Source of the DNA: Nonomuraea roseoviolacea subsp. carminata
GTDB taxonomy: Bacteria; Actinomycetota; Actinomycetes; Streptosporangiales; Streptosporangiaceae
Assembly: GCF_024172185.1 (NCBI RefSeq)
Contig: NZ_JAMZEC010000001.1
Location: forward strand, 8,779,001-8,843,000
Reading direction: 5' to 3'
DNA length: 64,000 bases
A model generated the notes under the pieces. It was given only the letters and a program-made list of their open reading frames with translations. It had not been told where the DNA came from and ran no database searches. Made by a program: the position numbers and the translations under genes. Below are positions 26,014 to 33,499 of the stretch, in pieces; position 1 is the first letter of the stretch, and each line of letters begins with the position of its first letter.

Positions 26014-26652
26014 CTACTGCCCGCTCCCGGCACCCCCGGGCTCCGGGGCGTAGAAGCCGAGGGTGTTCTTCACCATGCCCGCCACGATCTCGGGCGACTC
26101 GCCCGCCACCCGGTGCGCCTCGCCCCACGCCTGCGCGCTCACGGTCATGCACCGGCGGGCCTCCTCGCTCGCCTCCCACTCCCTGGGGTCGCCGATCGAG
26201 CCGCCCGCCAGGTGCAGGCCGAGGCCCAGCACGGTGAGGTCCCAGCCGACGCCCACCGCGCCCGGCCCGTACGCGGACCACATCCCGGGCGGCACCGTCG
26301 CGACGTGCCGCAGCTCGAACAGCGTGCTCTCCTCGCCCTCGGCCGTCAGGCGCACCTCGACCTCCGACAGGCCGGGGGCGTCGCCCATCACCCAGGAGAC
26401 CTTCAGCAGGCGGGGCGGCTCGCACCGCAGGATCTCGCCGCCCGCGTTGCCCTTGAGCTGGTAGTGGCCGCCGACGCGGAAGTCGCCGCTGACCGGCAGG
26501 AACCACCGGGCGATCCGCTCGGGGTCGGTGCAGGCGTCCCACACGTCCTCGACGGCCGCGTCGTAGCGCCGGCTGATCGTCACGGTCTTGGTCTCACCGT
26601 TCTCGCCCACCTCGCGGCGGGCCAGCCTGATCTGGTCGATGATGTCGATCAT
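26014..26652 (-). CDS. SRPBCC (AHSA1-type) protein
   Basis: A 212-residue START-like protein. The conserved N-terminus VTISRRYDAAVEDVWDACTDPERIARWFLP (about 24-53) and a helix-grip cavity typify the activator-of-Hsp90/polyketide-cyclase-like group. Members bind hydrophobic ligands, but the physiological ligand is rarely known. ATG 26652 overlaps the ArsR stop by 4 bp, the usual ArsR-SRPBCC coupling. The C-terminal extension (about 150-212) is typical for this subfamily. Transcription should be controlled by the co-encoded ArsR protein. Confidence 0.88.
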   Translation of the reverse strand: MIDIIDQIRLARREVGENGETKTVTISRRYDAAVEDVWDACTDPERIARWFLPVSGDFRVGGHYQLKGNAGGEILRCEPPRLLKVSWVMGDAPGLSEVEVRLTAEGEESTLFELRHVATVPPGMWSAYGPGAVGVGWDLTVLGLGLHLAGGSIGDPREWEASEEARRCMTVSAQAWGEAHRVAGESPEIVAGMVKNTLGFYAPEPGGAGSGQ

Positions 26653-27026
26653 GTCTGCTCGTCTCTGGTCGGCGCCGGCGGCGTGGCCGGCGGGTCGGGG
26701 TCGCGGCGGCGGCGTCTGCCGCGCGCCAGCTCGGTGGCCAGGGCGTCGAGCCGGTTCTCCCAGAAGCCGCGGAAGCGCTCCAGCCACACGTCGACCTCCC
26801 GTAGCGGGGTGGGATCGACGGCGTAGAGGCGGCGCGCCCCGTCGGCCCGCACGGTGGCGAACCCGCTGTCGCGCAGCACCCGCAGGTGCTGGGAGACGGC
26901 GGGCTGGGAGATCCCGTACTCGCGCCTGATGACGGTGGTGACCTCGCCGGAGCTCAGCTCGCCGTCGGCGAGCAGCTCCAGGATCCGGCGCCGGACCGGG
27001 TCGCCGAGAACGTCGAACGCATGCAC
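26649..27026 (-). CDS. ArsR family transcriptional regulator
   Basis: A 125-residue winged-helix repressor. The core is FDVLGDPVRRRILELLADGELSSGEVTTVIRREYGISQPAVSQHLRVL. There is no CxC metal site, consistent with the non-metal ArsR group that accompanies SRPBCC genes. GTG 27026 is preferred because a promoter at 27033-27062 would start transcription there, making the mRNA leaderless; GTG 27029 is the immediate alternative. It is transcribed with the downstream SRPBCC gene and is divergent from a GNAT gene. Confidence 0.88.
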   Translation of the reverse strand: MHAFDVLGDPVRRRILELLADGELSSGEVTTVIRREYGISQPAVSQHLRVLRDSGFATVRADGARRLYAVDPTPLREVDVWLERFRGFWENRLDALATELARGRRRRRDPDPPATPPAPTRDEQT

Positions 27027-27032
27027 CACGGA

Positions 27033-27062
27033 AGTATGCCGACAGCCGCTTATATAAGTCAA
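27033..27062 (-). promoter_or_regulatory. leaderless promoter of the ArsR-SRPBCC operon with palindrome
   Basis: On the minus strand TTGACT (27062-27057) and CATACT (27038-27033) are 18 bp apart, placing the start site at the GTG at about 27026. The palindrome CTTATATAAG (27049-27058) lies in the spacer, where a bound ArsR dimer would repress. Confidence 0.6.
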
Positions 27063-27085
27063 CTCTTATAATCGATGATCTACGC

Positions 27086-27108
27086 TTGTTGCGAATCGTT
27101 TGCAACAA
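27086..27108 (+). promoter_or_regulatory. dyad overlapping the GNAT ribosome site
   Basis: TTGTTGCGAA-tcg-TTTGCAACAA is a 10-bp dyad with one mismatch. Its right end overlaps the AAGGAG site of the GNAT gene. It is probably a repressor operator. It differs from the AT-rich dyad of the neighbouring ArsR operon, so a second regulator is implied. Confidence 0.5.
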
Positions 27109-27117
27109 GGAGTCTCG

Positions 27118-27696
27118 GTGACCACACTCTTCCGGCGGCACGACGCGTCCGGCATCACGTCCCTGACCGGCGGCCCGGCCGCCCTGTACGAGCTGTGCTA
27201 CGCGGCCCCGCCCTGGTCGGAGACGCCCGAGCAGATCGCCGGCTTCCCCCGCCGGCTGGCCGAGGCGGCCGCCCGGCCCGGCTTCGCGGCCTGGACGGCG
27301 CACGACGTCGATGACCGGCTCCTCGGCCTCTGCTACGGCTGGCCCACTCCCGCCGACCGGTCGGGCGACCCGTTCTACGACATGCTGACCGGGGCGCTGG
27401 GCGCGGACGTGGTCGCCGGACTGTCCCGCGACGCGTTCGAGGTGGCCGAGCTGTGCGTCCACCCCGAGGCGCGCGGGCGGGGCGTCGGGCGGGCCCTGCT
27501 GGAGGCCGCCGTCGCCGGACGGCCCGCCGCGTGGCTGATCACCTCCCCGGAGGCGCCGGCCGCCCGGCTGTACGAGCGGCTCGGATGGCGCCCGGTCGCC
27601 CCGCTGCCCGTCGGGCCAGGGGCGGGCCCTCCCTTGGCCGTCTACACCCTCACCGCTTCCACCCAGCCACAGGAGCTGAGCAGCCCGGCCGCCTGA
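27118..27696 (+). CDS. GNAT family N-acetyltransferase
   Basis: A 192-residue acetyl-CoA-dependent acyltransferase. The acetyl-CoA motif A is VAELCVHPEARGRGVGRALLEAAV (about 104-127), and motif B, SPEAPAARLYERLGWRPV, follows. Length and architecture are standard for one GNAT domain. GTG 27118 follows AAGGAG at 6 bp. The gene is divergent from the ArsR-SRPBCC operon and has its own palindrome. The acceptor substrate cannot be read from sequence. Confidence 0.9.
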   Translation: MTTLFRRHDASGITSLTGGPAALYELCYAAPPWSETPEQIAGFPRRLAEAAARPGFAAWTAHDVDDRLLGLCYGWPTPADRSGDPFYDMLTGALGADVVAGLSRDAFEVAELCVHPEARGRGVGRALLEAAVAGRPAAWLITSPEAPAARLYERLGWRPVAPLPVGPGAGPPLAVYTLTASTQPQELSSPAA

Positions 27697-27708
27697 GCCG
27701 GAAGGGGC

Positions 27709-27730
27709 CGCCCCGCCTGGGGGTGGGGCG
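27709..27730 (+). terminator. terminator hairpin after the GNAT gene
   Basis: CGCCCC (27709-27714) and GGGGCG (27725-27730) pair around a 10-nt loop, with flanking GGCCG and CGGCC extending the structure. Confidence 0.5.
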
Positions 27731-27856
27731 ACGCGGCCGATGTCTTTGCCTTACCTGGACGCCTTCCAGGCGCGCCGGTCGTTGAGCGGGCCGCCGGCGC
27801 TTGCCTACATTTCCAGGGCCCATCGCCGTACCGTCACCCCGTCTGGTGGTCCCGAC

Positions 27857-28618
27857 GTGAAACACAACCGTTCGAGCCTCGCCCACCAAGCCCGCTACGC
27901 CCTCACCCATCCGGGACGCGTCGCGCCGCACCTGCGCCGGCTGGCGCGCGACGCCTGGCTGCGGCTGCGCACGCGCGACCACGTCGCGTACTACCGGGCC
28001 GTGATGCGCTCCGACACGGCCCGCAGCCCCGAGGGGGCCGTCGGCTCGCACTCGCACAAGCGCTGGCTGGCGCTCGGGCGCATGCAGTTCGACTACCTGA
28101 GGGAGCACGGGCTCAAGCCCGAGTTCCGGATGCTGGAGATCGGCTGCGGCAACCTGCGCGCCGGCCGCCTGTTCATCGACTACCTCGACCCGGGCAACTA
28201 CTACGGCCTCGACATCTCCCCCGACATCCTCTTCTCCGCCCAGGACACCGTCGTCGCCCACGGCCTGCGCGACAAGCTGCCCCACCTGACGCCGGTGCGC
28301 GACCTGCGCTTCGCGTTCCTGCCCGACGAGCACTTCGACGTCGTCCACGCCCACAGCGTCTTCTCGCACTCGCCGCTGCCCGTCATCGAGGAGTGCTTCG
28401 CGCACGTGGGCCGCGTCATGCGGCCGCAGGGCTGGTTCGACTTCACCTTCGACCGCACGGAGGGGCAGGAGCACCACGTGCTGCGCGAGGACTTCTACTA
28501 CCGCACCGAGACGCTCGTCGGGCTGGCGGACCGCTACGGCCTGAACGCCGTGTTCATGGACGACTGGGAGCGCCTGCCGCACAAGCAGTCGAAGATCCGC
28601 GTCACCCGGCGGGCGTGA
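27857..28618 (+). CDS. class I SAM-dependent methyltransferase
   Basis: A 253-residue Rossmann-fold methyltransferase. The SAM motif I reads MLEIGCGNLRAGRLF (about 94-108), motif II YYGLDISPDIL, and the post-II acidic region HFDVVHAHSVFSHSP. No extra substrate domain is seen. GTG 27857 is the likely start although the ribosome site is weak. It stands alone, convergent with the following SDR gene 18 bp away. The target, small molecule or macromolecule, is unknown. Confidence 0.82.
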   Translation: MKHNRSSLAHQARYALTHPGRVAPHLRRLARDAWLRLRTRDHVAYYRAVMRSDTARSPEGAVGSHSHKRWLALGRMQFDYLREHGLKPEFRMLEIGCGNLRAGRLFIDYLDPGNYYGLDISPDILFSAQDTVVAHGLRDKLPHLTPVRDLRFAFLPDEHFDVVHAHSVFSHSPLPVIEECFAHVGRVMRPQGWFDFTFDRTEGQEHHVLREDFYYRTETLVGLADRYGLNAVFMDDWERLPHKQSKIRVTRRA

Positions 28619-28636
28619 CCCCGCGCCGGCGGGGGT

Positions 28637-29464
28637 TCAGAAGCCGGTCGAGAGGGCGGTGAGCCGCCACTCGTCCAGCTCGCGGCGGACGAGGTCGAGC
28701 TTGGCCTCCACGCGTTCGACCGCGTCCGCGCCGAGCTGCAGGCGCAGCGGAGGCTCATCGGCCTCCGCGACGTCCACGATCGCGGCGGCGGCCTTGGCCG
28801 GATCGCCCGGTTGACGGCCGTCGTTGGCGGCCAGGGCCGCCCGGGTCGCGCCCGCGCCGGCGGCGTAGTCCGCGATGGAGGCGGGCTCGACCCGAAGGCT
28901 CGCGCCGTTGAGGAAGTCCGTGCGGAAGCCGCCCGGCTCGACGATGACGACCCGCACGCCGAGGGGGGCCAGCTCGCCGTGGAGCGCTTCGGAGAGGCCC
29001 TCGACGGCGAACTTCGTCGCGCCGTACAGGCCCGTGCCCGGGGCCGTCGCGAACCCGGCCACCGAGCCGATGTTCAGCACGCGGCCGGACCGCTGGGCGC
29101 GCAGCGCGGGGAGCGTCGCGCGCAACGTGTTCAGCACGCCGAAGACGTTGACGTCGAACAGCTCGCGCGCCGCCTGGTCGGACACCTCCTCGACCGCGCC
29201 CACCAGCCCGTACCCGGCGTTGTTGACCACGACGTCGATGCGGCCGAACGCCGCCAGCCCCGCGTCCACCGCGGCCCGCAACTGCTCCTGGGACGTGACG
29301 TCCGCGGTCACGGCCAGCAGCCCGCCGGGCCGGTCCGGGTACGCCTTGAGGATCGCCTCCACGTCCCGGGCCGTGGCGACGACCTCGTGCCCGCGCGACA
29401 GTGCTTCCCGCACGATCTCCGCCCCGAGACCCCGCGACGCCCCGGTGACAAACCACACGCTCAT
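28637..29464 (-). CDS. SDR family oxidoreductase
   Basis: A 275-residue SDR of the retinol-dehydrogenase-like classical type. It has TGASRGLG (7-14), NNAGYG (about 86-91), the serine in NIGSVAGFA and the catalytic YGATK. The product should be an NADP-dependent oxidoreductase of uncertain substrate. The promoter at 29500-29530 has a MerR-type 19-bp spacer, although the adjacent DinB gene is not a regulator. A MerR protein encoded elsewhere is therefore likely. ATG 29464 is preceded by GGGAAAG. Confidence 0.9.
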   Translation of the reverse strand: MSVWFVTGASRGLGAEIVREALSRGHEVVATARDVEAILKAYPDRPGGLLAVTADVTSQEQLRAAVDAGLAAFGRIDVVVNNAGYGLVGAVEEVSDQAARELFDVNVFGVLNTLRATLPALRAQRSGRVLNIGSVAGFATAPGTGLYGATKFAVEGLSEALHGELAPLGVRVVIVEPGGFRTDFLNGASLRVEPASIADYAAGAGATRAALAANDGRQPGDPAKAAAAIVDVAEADEPPLRLQLGADAVERVEAKLDLVRRELDEWRLTALSTGF

Positions 29465-29499
29465 GATCTTTCCCTGTCCGTTGGATCGGCTGTGTGGTG

Positions 29500-29530
29500 A
29501 CGCTACAAGTTGGAGTCGGCTCTACCTCAA
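29500..29530 (-). promoter_or_regulatory. MerR-type promoter of the SDR gene, 19-bp spacer
   Basis: On the minus strand TTGAGG (29530-29525) and TAGCGT (29505-29500) are separated by 19 bp. A weak dyad (TGGAG/CTCTA) lies in the spacer. This spacing is typical of promoters activated by MerR-family proteins. The nearest MerR gene (30136-30573) has a different dyad at its own target. Confidence 0.55.
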
Positions 29531-29561
29531 GCGGCGGCCGGGGCGTGGCATCATGCCAGGC

Positions 29562-30080
29562 ATGACTTGGACCGCCCCCGAGGTGACCCGTCCCGAGGGG
29601 TCACTGCTCGCCCCCGAGGCCGACCTGCTGCCGGGCCTGCTCGACTGGCACCGCGCGACGTTCCTGCACAAGTGCGCGGGCCTGACCGGCGAGCAGCTCG
29701 CCGCCACGCCGATCCCCTGGTCGAACCTGTCGCTGCTCGGCCTGATCCGGCACCTGGCGAAGGTGGAGCACATCTGGTTCCGGCGGTCGCTGCTCGGGGA
29801 GGACGTCCCGAGGCTCTACTCCACGCCCGAACGGCCCGACGCCGACTTCGAGGACCTCGACCCGGCGCGGGCCGAGGCCGAGTACGCGGTGCTGCTGGAG
29901 CAGCAGGACATCGCCCGCAAGGCCGCGGCCGGGCTGCCGATGGACACCACGTTCGAGAACGCGGGCTGGGGCACGCTGACGGTGCGGCTGCTGCACAACC
30001 ACATGATCGGCGAGTACGCCCGGCACAACGGGCACGCCGACATGATCCGGCAGGGCGTGGACGGCGTCACCGGCGGCTGA
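29562..30080 (+). CDS. DinB/DUF664 family protein
   Basis: A 172-residue four-helix DinB-superfamily protein of the DUF664 type. The helix with the first metal ligand, LLGLIRHLAKVEHIWFRR (about 61-78), and the C-terminal NHMIGEYARHNGHADMIR (about 146-163), with its two spaced histidines, give the typical metal triad. Such proteins are mycothiol-dependent or metal-dependent enzymes of largely unknown substrate. ATG 29562 (MTWTAPE) is chosen; ATG 29553 is also possible. The gene is divergent from the SDR gene. Confidence 0.85.
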   Translation: MTWTAPEVTRPEGSLLAPEADLLPGLLDWHRATFLHKCAGLTGEQLAATPIPWSNLSLLGLIRHLAKVEHIWFRRSLLGEDVPRLYSTPERPDADFEDLDPARAEAEYAVLLEQQDIARKAAAGLPMDTTFENAGWGTLTVRLLHNHMIGEYARHNGHADMIRQGVDGVTGG

Positions 30081-30135
30081 GCCCTCGCCGCGCCGTTCGT
30101 CGCGGGGAGTGCGAGGCCGGCGACGGACGCCCCGT

Positions 30136-30573
30136 TCAGCCGTCGAGCGCCGCGAGCGCGCGGCGCGTGACCTCGGGCGGGGCCGCGGCGATCACCTCGT
30201 CGAGCGCGCGGCGCGTGACCTCGGGCGGGGCCGCGGCGATCACCTCGTCGAGCGCGCCGAGGGACGTCCGCAGGTCCGTGATCGACTGAGTGATCCTGTC
30301 CCGTTCGCGGTGCAGGTCGGCGAGCAGGTCCGAGCACGTCGGGACCAGCCGGTCGCCGTCGTCGCGCAGGCAGGGCAGGATCGTGGCGATGGTGGAGGTG
30401 TTCAGACCGGCGGCCAGGAGGCTGCGGATGCGGCGGACGGTGTCGACGTCCCCGTCGCCGTATTCCCGGTAGCCGCTGGGGCGCCGCTCGGGATGGAGCA
30501 GGCCCTGCTCCTCGTAGTAGCGCAACAGGCGCTCGTGGACGCCGGTCCGCCGTGACAGTTCGCCGATGCGCAC
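30136..30573 (-). CDS. MerR family regulator with a 16-residue internal duplication
   Basis: A 145-residue MerR protein. The winged helix is in 1-70 (VRIGELSRRTGVHERLLRYYEEQGLL), and a dimerisation helix follows. The C-terminus carries a perfect duplication of ALDEVIAAAPPEVTRR, caused by a 48-bp tandem repeat, followed by ALAALDG. GTG 30573 is the start. The divergent MFS gene has a promoter with a 20-bp spacer and a perfect dyad, so this regulator very probably controls that pump. The pair resembles drug-responsive MerR/efflux modules. Confidence 0.88.
   Translation of the reverse strand: MRIGELSRRTGVHERLLRYYEEQGLLHPERRPSGYREYGDGDVDTVRRIRSLLAAGLNTSTIATILPCLRDDGDRLVPTCSDLLADLHRERDRITQSITDLRTSLGALDEVIAAAPPEVTRRALDEVIAAAPPEVTRRALAALDG
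30154..30249. repeat. perfect 48-bp tandem duplication inside the MerR gene
   Basis: Bases 30154-30201 are repeated exactly at 30202-30249, and a partial third copy starts at 30250. The unit is a multiple of three, so the frame is kept and 16 residues are duplicated. The exact identity means a very recent event. Confidence 0.92.
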
Positions 30574-30615
30574 AGCGCCTCCCTCGTGCCGCCGCGGGCA
30601 GGTCGCCGGCGCGGC

Positions 30616-30647
30616 TTGACTCTCACATCCATGTGAGACTCTAGCGT
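30616..30647 (+). promoter_or_regulatory. MerR-activated leaderless promoter of the MFS gene
   Basis: TTGACT (30616-30621), a 20-bp spacer and TAGCGT (30642-30647). The spacer contains the perfect dyad CTCACAT-cc-ATGTGAG (30622-30637). The ATG at 30655 is 8 bp after the -10, so the mRNA should be leaderless. Confidence 0.82.
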
Positions 30648-30654
30648 CCTGGCC

Positions 30655-31833
30655 ATGAGAAGGACTTACGCGACGCTCGCCGCCCTGTGCGTGGGCGTCT
30701 TCGTCGTCGGGACGTCGGAATACCTGATCTCCGGCCTGCTGCCCCAGGTCGGGGCGGACCTGAAGGTGTCCGTGGGCACGGCCGGGCAGGCGGTCACCGT
30801 CTACGCGCTCGGTGTCGTGGTCGGCGGCCCCGTGGTGGCCGTGCTGACCGCCAGGACGCCCCGCAAGGGGCTGGCGCTCGGCCTGATGCTGCTGTTCGCG
30901 GCGGGCAGCGCGATCAGCGCCCTGGCCCCCTCCTACGAAGTGCTGCTGGCCGGACGCCTGGTCTCGTCGTTCAGCCACGCCGCCTTCCTCGCCCTGGCGC
31001 TGGTGATGGCGACCGGCGTGGTGCCGCCGGAGCGGAGCGGCACGGCGATCTCCGCCGTCGCCTCCGGCTTCACCGTGGCGACCCTGCTCGGCGTGCCCCT
31101 GGGGACGCTGCTGGGGGACGCCGCCGGATGGCGCGCCCCGTTCGCCGTCCTGACCGCCCTGGCCCTGGCGGCGGTCGCGCTGCTCGCGGCCGTGCTGCCC
31201 AGGCGGCCCGCCCCGGCCACCCGGCTGCGGGACGAGGTGCGGGTGGTGACCCGCCGCCCGGTCCTGCTGGCCATCGCCACCACCGCGGTCGGGTTCTCCG
31301 GCGTCTCGGCGGTGTTCACCTACATCGCGCCGCTGCTGACGCGTGTGTCGGGTTTCTCCTCCACGGCGGTCTCGGGGCTCCTGCTCGCCTACGGCGCGGG
31401 CAGCTTCCTCGGCAACCTGGTCGCCGGCCGGCTCACGGACCGGTCCATGAGCGCCACCGTGCGAGGCGTCCTCGGCGGACTGGCCGGCGTGCTCGTCCTC
31501 ATGCCGTTCGCCGCCGTCCGGCAGCCGTCGGCGGTGGCGGCGGTCCTGGTGCTCGGCCTGCTCGCGACCGCCACCATCGCGCCGCTGCAGGGGCTGATCC
31601 TGCGCCTCGCGGGAGAGGCCCCCACGCTGGCCGTCTCCGCCAACGTCGGCGCCTTCAACCTGGGCGCGGCGGCCGGCTCGGCCGTCGGCGGCGTCATCGT
31701 CGCGGCGGGCGCCCTGCGCTGGGCCGGTCTGGCCGGGGCGGCGCTGAGCCTGGCGGGCCTGGCCCTGACCTACCTCGCGCTGCCCCGCGAGCCCGCGGCC
31801 ACGCGACCGGACGACGTCCCGGCCGCCGTCTGA
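30655..31833 (+). CDS. MFS transporter (DHA1-type efflux)
   Basis: A 392-residue major facilitator with about 12 hydrophobic helices. The N-terminus LAALCVGVFVVGTSEYLISGLLPQVGADLKVSVGTAGQAVT is typical of the AraJ/NepI/Cml-type DHA1 efflux group (the T-S-E-Y motif). Its ATG lies 8 bp after the -10 of a MerR-type promoter, so it is a leaderless transcript controlled by the divergent MerR regulator. Export of a drug-like or purine-like compound is the general expectation; the specific substrate is unknown. Confidence 0.9.
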   Translation: MRRTYATLAALCVGVFVVGTSEYLISGLLPQVGADLKVSVGTAGQAVTVYALGVVVGGPVVAVLTARTPRKGLALGLMLLFAAGSAISALAPSYEVLLAGRLVSSFSHAAFLALALVMATGVVPPERSGTAISAVASGFTVATLLGVPLGTLLGDAAGWRAPFAVLTALALAAVALLAAVLPRRPAPATRLRDEVRVVTRRPVLLAIATTAVGFSGVSAVFTYIAPLLTRVSGFSSTAVSGLLLAYGAGSFLGNLVAGRLTDRSMSATVRGVLGGLAGVLVLMPFAAVRQPSAVAAVLVLGLLATATIAPLQGLILRLAGEAPTLAVSANVGAFNLGAAAGSAVGGVIVAAGALRWAGLAGAALSLAGLALTYLALPREPAATRPDDVPAAV

Positions 31834-31966
31834 GTTCCGCCGTTTTCATCCTATGCGGTGCATTGTTTATCGTCGATTTTTGATTTTCCCCTTGCCTGGA
31901 CACCATTGGGCGCTGTTATTCTCCGTCGGCTTCCTTTCGGTTCTTTCAGAGCGGAGACGGCGAGAG

Positions 31967-32863
31967 ATGAGCGAGACGAAGGCGTGCGACGTCGGCCCGG
32001 CCGGGATCGAGGTGACCTACGAGCGCATCGGCGACCCGGCGGGGCCGCCCGTGCTGCTGATCATGGGCGGCGGCGGGCAGCTGATCCACTGGCCCGACGG
32101 GTTCTGCCGGAGCCTCGTCGCCCAGGGGCTGCACGTGATCCGGTTCGACAACCGCGACGCCGGGCTGTCCACCCACTTCCACGACGCGCCGGTGCCCGAC
32201 CTGCCCGCGGTGCTGGCCGGTGACCTGTCCTCGGTGTCGTACACGCTGGTGGACATGGCGGCCGACACCGTCGGCCTGCTCGACGCGCTCGGCCTGGAGT
32301 CCGCGCATCTCGTCGGCGCCTCCATGGGCGGCATGATCGCCCAGACGGTGGCCGTCGGGCACCCCGGACGGGTGCGGTCGCTGACCTCGATGATGTCCAC
32401 CACGGGCGACCCGGAGGTGGGGCAGCCCAGCCCGGAGGCGCTGAACGAGATCGCCGGCCCGCCGGCCGTGACCCGCGAGGAGGTGGTCGAGCGCGCGGTG
32501 AAGGCGTCGCGGGTGCTGGGCTCGCCCGGCTATCCGGCCGACGAGGAGGCGGTGCGGGAGCGGGCCGGGCGCGCCTACGACCGGGACCATGACGAGCTGG
32601 GCTTCCTGCGGCAGGCGGTGGCCGTCGTGGCCTCCGGCGACCGTACGCCGTGGCTGCGCTCCCTCGACCTGCCGACGCTGGTGATCCACGGCGCGGCCGA
32701 CCGCATGTGCGACGTCAGCGGCGGCCGGGCGACCGCGGTGGCCGTGCCGGGGGCCGAGCTCGTGGTGTTCGACGGCATGGGGCACGACCTGCCGCGCGCA
32801 TTGTGGCCCGAGTTCACCGACGCGATCGCGCGTCTCGTACGGCGCGCGGAGGACGCCATTTAG
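31967..32863 (+). CDS. alpha/beta hydrolase
   Basis: A 298-residue alpha/beta hydrolase. The nucleophile elbow GASMGG lies at about residues 117-122. The acid is in IHGAADRMCDVS, and the catalytic histidine in GMGHDLPRALW. The N-terminal LLIMGGGGQLIHWPDGF supplies the oxyanion region. It resembles the RdmC/aclacinomycin-methylesterase-like group, but also general esterases. ATG 31967 follows a run of purines. The 110 bp upstream are unusually AT-rich for this genome and probably hold the promoter. It is monocistronic. Confidence 0.87.
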   Translation: MSETKACDVGPAGIEVTYERIGDPAGPPVLLIMGGGGQLIHWPDGFCRSLVAQGLHVIRFDNRDAGLSTHFHDAPVPDLPAVLAGDLSSVSYTLVDMAADTVGLLDALGLESAHLVGASMGGMIAQTVAVGHPGRVRSLTSMMSTTGDPEVGQPSPEALNEIAGPPAVTREEVVERAVKASRVLGSPGYPADEEAVRERAGRAYDRDHDELGFLRQAVAVVASGDRTPWLRSLDLPTLVIHGAADRMCDVSGGRATAVAVPGAELVVFDGMGHDLPRALWPEFTDAIARLVRRAEDAI

Positions 32864-32910
32864 AAAATAATTCGCGTCGCGAACTATTCGGCGGCCCGCC
32901 CCCGGAGGGG

Positions 32911-32926
32911 GAAATATCGATATTTC
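32911..32926. promoter_or_regulatory. perfect AT-rich palindrome after the hydrolase
   Basis: GAAATATCGATATTTC is a perfect 16-bp palindrome in an AT-rich island of about 80 bp. TTCGCG-t-CGCGAA (32871-32883) lies beside it. Neither has a stem suited to termination; a protein-binding site is more likely. Confidence 0.45.
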
Positions 32927-32986
32927 GGGAATTGGCGGATGCCGGGCGGGTGGACCACGCATCGAGCGCCCCGCGTCGCACCCAAC

Positions 32987-33031
32987 CTTCAGGCTGGCTG
33001 AAGCCTTCGCTAAGCTTCAGCCACTCTGAAG
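32987..33031 (+). promoter_or_regulatory. two identical-architecture operators, CTTCAG-N5-CTGAAG
   Basis: Site 1 is 32987-33003 and site 2 is 33015-33031, each a 17-bp perfect dyad, 28 bp apart. A TAAGCT -10-like element (33011-33016) lies between them, partly inside site 2. The GGAAGGA ribosome site and ATG 33047 follow at once. Their spacing suggests cooperative repressor binding. Confidence 0.72.
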
Positions 33032-33046
33032 GTTGGAAGGAATGCC

Positions 33047-33499
33047 ATGGAACACCTCCTGTTGTCGGTGCACGTGCTCGCCGCCATCGTCTTCGTCGGA
33101 GGCTCGGCCGTCGCCACGAGCCTGTTCCCCCGGTACGCGCCCGTCGCCGTCCCCGCACCGGACGACTCAGGAGGCCCACGCGAACGCTCGGTGGCCGCCG
33201 CCCTGCACCGCGTCACCGGTGGCTACGCCGCGCTCGGCCTGATCGTGCCCGTGGCCGGCATCGCGCTGGCGACCGCGCAGGGGCGCATGGGCGAGATCTG
33301 GATCACCGTCTCCATGATCCTCACGGCCGTCGCCGGCGGTCTGCTGGCCACGCAGATCCACCCGCGCCAGCGTGAGGCCCTGCGCGAGCCCGGCGACCCC
33401 CGGAAGCTGCGCACGCTCTCCATGCTGGCCGGGATCTACAACCTGGCCTGGGCCGCCGTCGTCGTCCTCATGATCGTCCGGCCGGGGTCGGGCCGGTGA
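33047..33499 (+). CDS. DUF2269-like integral membrane protein
   Basis: A 150-residue protein with four hydrophobic helices: HLLLSVHVLAAIVFVGGSAVA near the N-terminus, then segments around 57-75, 82-97 and 125-144. The H-x-x-A-x-I-x-x-G-G pattern in helix 1 resembles the DUF2269/CopD-like small membrane proteins, some of which bind haem. It is the first gene of a two-gene operon; its stop overlaps the GTG of the next gene. Two strong operators precede it, so it is under tight specific control by a regulator not encoded beside it. Confidence 0.72.
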   Translation: MEHLLLSVHVLAAIVFVGGSAVATSLFPRYAPVAVPAPDDSGGPRERSVAAALHRVTGGYAALGLIVPVAGIALATAQGRMGEIWITVSMILTAVAGGLLATQIHPRQREALREPGDPRKLRTLSMLAGIYNLAWAAVVVLMIVRPGSGR

